From contig NW_027476093.1 of assembly GCF_051020955.1 (NCBI RefSeq), forward strand, positions 2,075,001-2,139,000: 64,000 nucleotides of DNA. Direction: 5' to 3'. Shown one piece after another: positions 56,889-64,000 of this stretch. The stretch comes from Megalopta genalis. Its lineage: Eukaryota; Arthropoda; Insecta; Hymenoptera; Halictidae. Each line of letters begins with the position of its first letter. The first letter of the stretch is position 1. The position numbers were made by a program, and so were the translations under genes. Below the pieces are notes generated by a model. The model worked only from the letters and a program-made list of their open reading frames with translations, was not told the origin of the DNA and did not search any database.

Positions 56889-57615
56889 TTAGTGTAAGTG
56901 CAAAGTCAGTCAAAGACTAAAAAACCTTCAATATAGCTTCAATATATTCCGTTTGATCCATTTGCAACAAGCGCTCTCGCCAGTGTACAACGACAGCGTC
57001 CTTTTCATACACTGCGTCACACAATCGCATGATCTCGGTAATATCTCCATTAAAAACAGCTCGCGAGAGCCCGCACAGAGATTAATTCGCAGTCGCGCGA
57101 ATGGCGGTGATGGCTCGGCGTTTCCGTTTAAGGGACCGAGTCAAAGAAAGAAAAAAAAGGGGTGCCGGAAGAAAAGACGGTCACTCGACGACAATAGCTA
57201 TTACCTTCTCTCGCGTGACGCTTTCGTGTTTTTCCGTGGATATCAGTGTCGCTTAAAGCGCTCGGACGCCGTTTCCGCAGCGCGGCGCGGCAACGAGCGC
57301 AGAAGCGAGCGCATCGAAGCGCACACACTCGAGCAGGTATTTAACGCGCACGGATGCTGGCACAAAGACGGAAATACGCGCGCGCAGGAGACCCATCCTC
57401 CTCTCTTGTCTCTTGGTAGCATCACGGCGTCATTATGCTCCTCCGTCCTCTCTCTCCCTGTCCTCCCCCTTCAGCCGAAGGATGACTCTCCGTAAGTTTT
57501 AATTACACGGGATGAAAGTGCGTGCGGTGACGCACACGCGTCCGACCGGCCGCTTCCTTTGCTCGGCCGTCTTTTAAGTGGAGCAACGCGTGACACATAT
57601 GCGTGTCCGCCTAAG

Positions 57616-57659
<44 letters not shown>

Positions 57660-57728
57660 CTTTTCGCCTCTTTTCATCGCGGAAAAAGCTCCCGCGGATG
57701 CAGATATACGGTGTTTATTAAGTATGTA
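56889..57728. other. GC-richer unique sequence with (CT)n
   Basis: A 180-codon plus-strand frame (56953-57495) is the longest non-repetitive frame in the window, but it has no recognised domain, and shorter frames run on the minus strand. (CT)n lies at about 57619-57652. I do not call a gene, though an unrecognised exon is possible. Confidence 0.4.
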
Positions 57729-57765
57729 CAGTAATGTCTCCCTAACTGACGCTTAGATTGTCCGT
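57729..57765. mobile_element. family B left-end fragment
   Basis: CAGTAATGTCTCCCTAACTG and CGCTTAGATTGTCCG after TA. The rest of the element is missing; the following bases (57766-57835) resemble 43436-43505. Confidence 0.8.
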
Positions 57766-58199
57766 GTAATAATACTGACTGTGATTAATGTGTTGCGAGT
57801 AATTAGAGCAAATATGAAGTCTTTTTAATTTCTTCGGAACAACTGGATTGTTGTAGTCGTACGACGATCCAAGTGTAAAACTTATATATTATAGAATAAA
57901 TTTGGTGCATCGACTGTCAAAATGTCAGCGTTTTGCTGCACGAGTTTCAATCTCCGATCGTTATAACTTCTTCAGGTGGCAACATAGCTGTAGATGAGCT
58001 GTTGAAAAAATGCAGTAGAGTCTCTCTATTATCCAAAGCTATAATGTTTGAATTCGTTGCTAACCAAATTGATTTTATATGTAAATAGATCTATGTGAGG
58101 CGTTCCCTTGTGCAACTATAATTGTTGCGAAAATTAATAAGAATTTCATCTAGTTCATGCATCTAAGTTACTGTTCTATGAGTTCTCTTGATTAAATTG
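57766..58199. other. AT-rich sequence with one MITE left end
   Basis: At 58013-58045 CAGTAGAGTCTCTCTATTAT and AAAGCTATAATG resemble the left end of the 182-bp element at 26263. No right end found. Confidence 0.5.
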
Positions 58200-58800
58200 T
58201 AATAAATGATGCTACGATTATTATTATATTATTAATTATGCTACAAGAATTAGACAAAAATATAGTGAAATATTTGCTACTATAATATTTACTACTACAG
58301 AATATTTACTACCATAAAAATATTTACTTATCTAGTATATAACTATTATAACTTGTTTAATAAATGATGCTGCAATTATTATTATATTATTAATTATGCT
58401 ACAAGAATTAGACGAAAATATAGTGAAATATTTGCTACTATAATATTTACTACTACAGAATATTTACTTATCTAGTATATAACTATTATAACTTGTCTAA
58501 TAAATGATGCTGCAATTATTATTATATTATTAATTATGCTACAAGAATTAGACGAAAAAATAGTGAAATATTTGCTACTACAATATTTACTATTACAGAA
58601 TATTTACTACCACAAAGATATTTACTTACCTAGTATATAACTATTATAACTTGTCTGATAAATGATGCTGCAATTATTATTATATTATTAATTATGCTAC
58701 AAGAATTAGACGAAAAAATAGTGAAATATTTGCTACTACAATATTTACTACTACAAAAATATTTACTTACCTAGTACATAACTATTATAACTTTTCTAAA
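58200..58800. repeat. tandem array of about 140-160 bp units, four copies
   Basis: TAAATGATGCTGCAATTATT or a close variant starts at about 58203, 58362, 58501 and 58659. Units include ATGCTACAAGAATTAGAC and ATAACTATTATAACTTGTCT. Length varies with the number of ATATTTACTACTA pieces. Confidence 0.9.
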
Positions 58801-59334
58801 ACTATGAACACGATTCTCTCTGTCTCGAACTTTACTAAAATGATTATAACAACGTGGCACAATCGGTCCACGCTTTCAAAACAATTGCAAGCCTAACAGA
58901 ATTCCTTTTTATACAAAATATATCACCATCGCAACAACTTACCCCCGGAACTTCCAACCCCGGTCTCCCCTACGGTCGATTAATTCATTGCTCCTACTGT
59001 CCTAATTAACGAATCCTCCCGTATCCCGTCGCTCTTAATTAATTCGTCGCGTACACACCGAAAGACGGCGCCCGATTTCACGGGTGGTGGTAATTTCGAA
59101 AATCCGCGGCGTCGCTCGCGCGACACCGAATTTCCTCGACGGAATTATTATTCCCAAGGCGAGGCGAAACGCCTCGCGGGTTCCTTCGCTCCGCCCGGCG
59201 ATACGAATCCGCTTCGAAAGCAGATTCTTTCCCGACGGTCGCAGTAATGAGTGCATCATCCCTATTATGCAGCGGAGCCGACTACGGTCCGCTCCTTCCA
59301 CGAACCGATGCGAGGAATAATCAGGGGAACAAAG

Positions 59335-59381
<47 letters not shown>

Positions 59382-59849
59382 GGCAGCCGGGTTCGGAAAT
59401 GACGATCCTCGAGGAGCTTCCTTCCATCGTCCTTCTGCGAGGCAGCGCAATGTCCTCGGGAGGACGCACAATACGCTCCGTAATACAAATCGGCAGGAAA
59501 CCGATGACGGCGTTGTTGCGTCCTCCGCGCGAGCACAAAAGCGCGGCATCTAGGTAATAACTTGGGGTAATCATCGAGTGAGCCGGCACCCAACACCGAC
59601 GCAGCCAACGTCTGGAAGGATATGTGCGGGGCTGGCTGGTTGTTCCTACGAGAATATGTGGACTAGTAATTACTGTGCCGACGTCGACTCCGAATAATTC
59701 GTTTCCGTCTGGGGACCCTGGAGAACGATGAATGCCGAGCGATATTGGCCGAGGGACACGGTTTTTTTAGCCGGCTCTCGTTACCGCCGCGTTTTTACCG
59801 AACTCTTTTCTTTTAATTCGCTAAACTTTGCAAGCTGTCCCGAACGAAT
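58801..59849. other. unique sequence, GC-rich from 59040, with (GA)n
   Basis: A (GA)n tract lies at about 59337-59379. Overlapping frames on both strands (up to 184 codons, minus strand) cross the microsatellite and have no recognised domain. Confidence 0.45.
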
Positions 59850-60310
59850 GCAAGTGAAACTGTGTTGGGATTTTTTTCGGGCATTTTTCGTTCATTTTTC
59901 CGGTTTAAGTGGGCCGAAATTGTATTCTAATTTTGCAAGTTCCTTCGAATGCGTTGACAAATTAAGGCAATTCCATGAAATTGTTGTTTTGGGATTTTTT
60001 TCGGCATTTTTCGCTCATTTTTCCGGGTTAAATGGACAGAAATTGTATTTTAACTTTGCAAATTCCTTCGAATGCGTTGACAAATTAAGGAAACCCCATG
60101 AAATTGTTGTGTTGGGATTTTTTTCGGCATTTTTCGCTCATTTTTCCGTGTTAAATGGGCCGAAATTGTATTTTAATTTTGCAAATTCTTTCGAATGCGT
60201 TGACAAATTAAGGCAACCCCATGAAATTGTTGTGTTGGGATTTTTTTGGCATTTTTCGTTCATTTTTCCGGGTTAAATGGAAACGGCGTTCTAATTTTAC
60301 AAATTCCTTC
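59850..60310 (+). repeat. 123-bp tandem array that keeps an open frame
   Basis: CCATGAAATTGTTG recurs at 59973, 60096 and 60219, exactly 123 bp (41 codons) apart. A plus-strand frame from 59728 to 60276 (182 codons) therefore stays open and gives repeats with the core NSFECVDKLR and HFSGLNG. Unit 1 is about 120 bp and unit 4 breaks the frame. No family is recognised and T-runs dominate, so I regard it as a non-coding array whose length happens to be divisible by three. Confidence 0.8.
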
Positions 60311-60514
60311 GAATGCATTGCCAAATTACGACAACAAATTATATTTACACGCGCTTTGTACACGAATGTTTATCCCAGTGAAGTGAATTTGGTCGCATGA
60401 GTTATTTCTATAAAGATTATATTACAAATAAAGAACGATTTTTCAAATGCCAAACTTCTTGAAACACGTTGTTAAACGATAGAGAGGTATAAAATTGGTA
60501 ATAAAAATTAATAA

Positions 60515-60695
60515 AAGAATTTATTTATATAACTTTATCGATGTTCCTTTATATACATATTTTAATTATATTTAGATAACGTTTTACAGTAAATCGAAAA
60601 TTTCTAGCATTTTTATAGCAATTTATATAACTTTATCGATGTTCTTTTATATACATATTTTAATTATTTAGATAACGTTTTACAGTAAATCGAAC
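60515..60695. repeat. about 95-bp duplication
   Basis: TTATATAACTTTATCGATGTTC and CGTTTTACAGTAAATCGAA occur at about 60523-60599 and 60622-60692. Surrounding sequence is AT-rich and unassigned. Confidence 0.85.
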
Positions 60696-60803
60696 ACTGA
60701 ACTAGATATTGCACGTCCACGACACAGAAACAGCATCGCCTTTACCAAAATAATTAAATAAAAACGTTAAATAAAACTAATTGAAATAAAAATATTGTAA
60801 TTA

Positions 60804-61018
60804 CAGTAATGTCTCCCTTACTGACGCTCAGATTGCCCACTAAAGTAGATAATTTGGGAAGAGGAGATACGATTATTCGAGCCTTACGGCTCGTTTTTAT
60901 AATTGTGGACAATTTATAACTATAAAAATAAACAGTAAGGCACGAATAATCGTATCTCCTCTTCCCAAATTGTCCATGTTTGTGGTCAATCTGGGCGTCA
61001 ATTAGAGAGACACTACTG
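60804..61018. mobile_element. family B palindromic MITE, well preserved
   Basis: 215 bp from CAGTAATGTCTCCCTTACTG to GAGAGACACTACTG, flanked by TA on both sides. Arms GGGAAGAGGAGATACGATTA and complement pair across a short centre (TATAATTGTGGAC). Confidence 0.93.
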
Positions 61019-61131
61019 TACATCGTAACAGTATAACATTTCGTTACAAACAATAGCGAATACACGCGAGATAAATTGAACAAAGCGCCCAGACTCGTAT
61101 TCTGCTCAAAACAATCACAATCGTAAATATA

Positions 61132-61496
61132 CAGGGTGTCCCAAAAATGTCTCGCAATCCGGAAATGGGAGGTTCCTGATATCATTCGAAGCAACTTTCT
61201 CCTTTGCGAAAATTTTCTCCGAGGCTTCGTTTACGAGTTATTAACGAAAAACACTGACCAATAAGAGGCGAGCTCGGCTGGCGCGCGGCGGCCCAGTCAA
61301 CGAGTGCACGGAGCCCAGTTCCGCTCATTGGCTCGGCCGTCACGCGCCAAACGATCTCGCCTCTGATTGGTCACTGTTTTTCGTCAATAACTCGTAAATG
61401 AAGCCGCGGATTGCATTTTCGCTAAAGAAAAAGTTGCTTCGAATCACCTCAGGAATCCCCTACTTCCGGATTGCGAGACATTTTTGGGACACTCTG
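61132..61496. mobile_element. family A palindromic MITE, copy 7
   Basis: 365 bp from CAGGGTGTCCCAAAAATGTC to CATTTTTGGGACACTCTG with TA on both sides. The core AGTGCACGGAGCCCAGTTCC is the reverse complement of the core in copy 6, so the two are the same subfamily in opposite orientation. Confidence 0.93.
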
Positions 61497-61499
61497 TAT

Positions 61500-62849
61500 A
61501 TTCACACTCGCATCTTGAAAACTCTTTCATAACAACAACGTAATCGATTGCATGATCGGGAAAACGACCATAACGGCCGGTCCCTTCGACAACAGTTCGT
61601 CCCTTTGAAAAGCGGAACAACGAAAAGTGGAATCGATCGGCCGGGAAATCAATTAAAAGTTCACGCCAGTTACGAGAGAAGCATTTGACGAACGACACGG
61701 CCCCGCGAAACAATGAGATTGTAGTAGTACACCGTCGATTCGAAACGCGGCACTTTTTGCCCGGCGTTCAGGATAGTTAAGGTCTTTCGCCGGCAATTTC
61801 CACGGTGACACTGGCGAATTGTTTTCCGCTTTGCGCGGCTTGCGTTCAATTTCGAGGCACGCTCCGATAGAAAACAGAAAAAAACGAGATAAAAGGGGTC
61901 GGCGAAGAATTGAAACGGAAAATCTAATATTCCGCGGGCTCTTTGCGGGGGTGAAACCGCCCCTCGCTGGGGAGGAGCGGACCCGGAAAAAGCCAGCGAA
62001 CGCAACGCAACGCAACGTAACGCGACGGTTACCTAAACTCGCGTTCGCGAAACGGTCCGGAAGGGGTGTTCGCGAAATTTTCATAATGGCTTTTGATACA
62101 GCGTTAATTATTTCTTGTAAAAGGCCGCGCGGCACAAAGCCGGCCAAGAAGCGGCGTTACGAGACGACAGGCGCGCGTTGGGAAGCTCTTTTGTAGCCGG
62201 TGGCGACGGGGGAGGGGCGGGGGGAGGGAAAAAAAAGGAAGAAGACGGGAAGGGAAACACACCGTTTACACCCCTGAAACCGGATCGTTTCGCGTGCGCA
62301 CGTTGCACGTAAACAGCCGCCCCATGAAATTATAACGAGTTTCTGAATAAACAATAAAACGAAAGAATATCTTGCAAGAATTTCCTCTTTGCTGTCGCGC
62401 GGAATAAGCCGGCGGTGGAGTGGAGCTCGGCTTTACGAGACACCCCCCCTCCCCCCACAACCCTGAATCTCTTGGAAACCATCTCTCTCTGCACCGTCAA
62501 AGCAACTTTCTTAAGCATAAAGCGTGGCCCGTTAACACGCATAACTCCGTTAAAGTTAACAGCGCGTCGACGAGCGCGAAAACCAGCCACTGCTTACTTA
62601 TGAATATTGCACCCGGTGTGCCAACCCTTTCGGCTTCCACCGCGACGACGTGCCCAGCGCCGGCGACCGACTCCATGGGGGATGAAATTCTAATCGGAAC
62701 GGATCCCTGGAAAAGTATAAGAATTATTAAACGGCTAATGCAATCATCGTTTAAGGTTCAATTAATCGATGCAGCCGTCTCGAGGCAGTTTGCAAGACGA
62801 ACTGTGAGGAGAATTGTTGATAATTGGTAACTGTGAAAAACGAGCCTGT
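61500..62849. other. unique GC-rich patch
   Basis: An AACGC tract lies at about 61998-62023, a G-rich run at about 62205-62230 and a C-run near 62442-62455. Frames of up to 164 codons overlap on both strands (61653-62147 minus, 62420-62830 plus), none with a recognised domain. No gene called. Confidence 0.4.
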
Positions 62850-63373
62850 AAGAGAATCGTGTTAATAATATTATTAATAATCGTATTGAAATTAACTGTA
62901 ATAATCGTATTAACAATTAACTGTAATAATCGCATTAATAATTAACTGTAGTAATCGCATTAATAATTAACTGTAATAATCGTATTAAAAATTATAACTG
63001 TAATAATCGCATTAATAATTAACTGTAGTATAATCGTATTAATAATTAACTGTAATAATCGCGTTAATAAATAACTGTAATAATCGTATTAATAATTAAC
63101 TGTAATAATCGTATTAATAATTAACTGTAGTAATCGTAGTAATAATTAACTGTAATAATCGTATTAATAATTAACTGTAATAATCGCATTAATAATTAAC
63201 TGTAATAATCGTATTAATAATATTAATAATCGTATTAATAATTAACTGCAATAATCGTATTAATAATATTATTAATAGTCGTATTAATAATTAACTGCAA
63301 TAATCGTATTAATAATATTATTAATAATCGTATGAATAATTAACTGTAATAATCGTATTAATAATTAACTGTA
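62850..63373. repeat. about 25-bp tandem array
   Basis: TAATAATTAACTGTAATAATCGTAT and variants repeat about 20 times with a period near 25 bp. Some units carry an extra AATATTATT. Confidence 0.9.
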
Positions 63374-63375
63374 GA

Positions 63376-63399
63376 CCCCGGTCGAGTGCAAAGGGTTAA
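63376..63399. mobile_element. right-end fragment of a piggyBac-like element
   Basis: GGTCGAGTGCAAAGGGTTAA is the family's right terminus. Its left part was replaced by, or lost into, the preceding array. Confidence 0.75.
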
Positions 63400-63424
63400 T
63401 GTATCTTGCTCGATAAATATAAAA

Positions 63425-63674
63425 TTAACCCCTTGCCGTACTTCGACAAGTCCGACTCGTAAAAATTTCTAACAATAACTGATTGAGTATAAATCATTAT
63501 TTTGTCCTTTAAAAGTGGAACAAAATTCTAATCTCTTGTCATCAATGTTTAAGCATTCGAGTAAATTTAGGCGCACTATAAGCATCAATTTTTCTCTCCC
63601 TTCTAAGAAATGACTGCAATCGAAAACTGTCTAATCGCAGTGACTGCGAGGAAAATGATATTTCAAGGGGTTAA
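63425..63674. mobile_element. TTAA-flanked element of a second type
   Basis: It runs from TTAACCCCTTGCCGTAC to TTTCAAGGGGTTAA, with TTAA at both borders and short inverted ends CCCCTTG/CAAGGGG. The interior does not match the main TTAA family. Non-coding, 250 bp. The class is inferred from the TTAA sites. Confidence 0.65.
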
Positions 63675-64000
63675 ACATACCCCAAAAACAAGCCAATTGG
63701 TCACTACAGAGTAGCCAGTTCTCCGCTAGCCTAATTAAATCTCAATAATTCACGTAAAATCTCCAACAAAAATCTCGTCTAAAACAAAATCGAGGCCTTC
63801 GACGATGCATCGAGCGAAATGCACCCGAAAAATTATAAATATAAAATTAAACACGCCCGAAAACAAGCCAATTGCTCACTCCACAGTAACCAGTTCTCCA
63901 CTAGCCTAATTAAATCTCGATGATTCGCGTAGAATCGCCAGCCTCGCCTAAAACAAAATCGAGGCCTTCGACGACGCATCCATCGAAATTCACCCGAAAA
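63675..64000. repeat. about 170-bp duplication running off the window
   Basis: AAACAAGCCAATTG, CCAGTTCTCC and AACAAAATCGAGGCCTTCGA occur in both 63675-63840 and 63850-64000. The second copy lacks some bases and may be followed by more copies beyond the window. Confidence 0.85.

Noticed and set aside
56953..57495. 180-codon non-repetitive plus-strand frame
   Set aside because: It is the best coding candidate by length, but I recognise no domain, the composition is uneven (Lys/Arg run then Ser/Leu run), and shorter minus-strand frames overlap it. Kept as unassigned rather than called.

Overview
This window looks like nuclear DNA of an insect, most likely a hymenopteran (bee or ant type). The basis is tRNA genes with eukaryotic internal promoters, one carrying a 21-nt intron; mariner (D34D) transposon remnants; short palindromic DNA transposons with TA or TTAA target-site duplications; AT-rich tandem arrays and (GA)n microsatellites; and CpG-rich GC patches alternating with very AT-rich DNA. 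I could not compare with any database, so the species is open. I recognise no protein-coding exon of a host gene. The long open frames present fall in low-complexity or tandem-repeat DNA, so the window is best read as intergenic or deep intronic sequence.

The only host genes I can support are RNA polymerase III genes. The left edge holds the last 14 nt of a tRNA-Gln, a complete tRNA-Gln(CTG) at 109-180 and an intron-containing tRNA-Tyr(GTA) on the minus strand at 888-981. A lone tRNA-Gln(TTG) lies on the minus strand at 20781-20852. The two complete Gln genes differ only at the first anticodon base.

Mobile DNA makes up much of the rest. Family A is a palindromic element of about 365 bp with ends CAGGGTGTCCC and TA duplications (seven copies: 4321, 12435, 16672, 24347, 42050, 54174, 61132). 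Family B is a palindromic element of about 215-270 bp with ends CAGTAATGTCTCC and TA duplications (about 15 copies or fragments). A third family has ends CCCTTTGCACTCGA with TTAA duplications and resembles piggyBac-type non-autonomous elements (about 14 copies or fragments). Two mariner copies (16001 and 38022) share one internal deletion and keep only the C-terminal third of the transposase. A 182-bp element with TA duplications (26263) is a further type.

Tandem arrays are frequent: 44-bp (1641), 167-bp (2646), 92-bp (6325), about 125-bp (7985), 90-bp with no length drift (18208), 116-bp (20995), 100-bp (25678), about 120-bp (28915), 14-bp (33300), a modular minisatellite (47540), 150-bp (50690), about 150-bp (58200), 123-bp (59850) and about 25-bp (62850). 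Between them lie unique GC-rich patches (for example 12980-13830, 24750-25500, 30130-30760, 33750-34880, 48780-49780, 61540-62660) that may hold regulatory DNA, but nothing in them can be assigned by eye.
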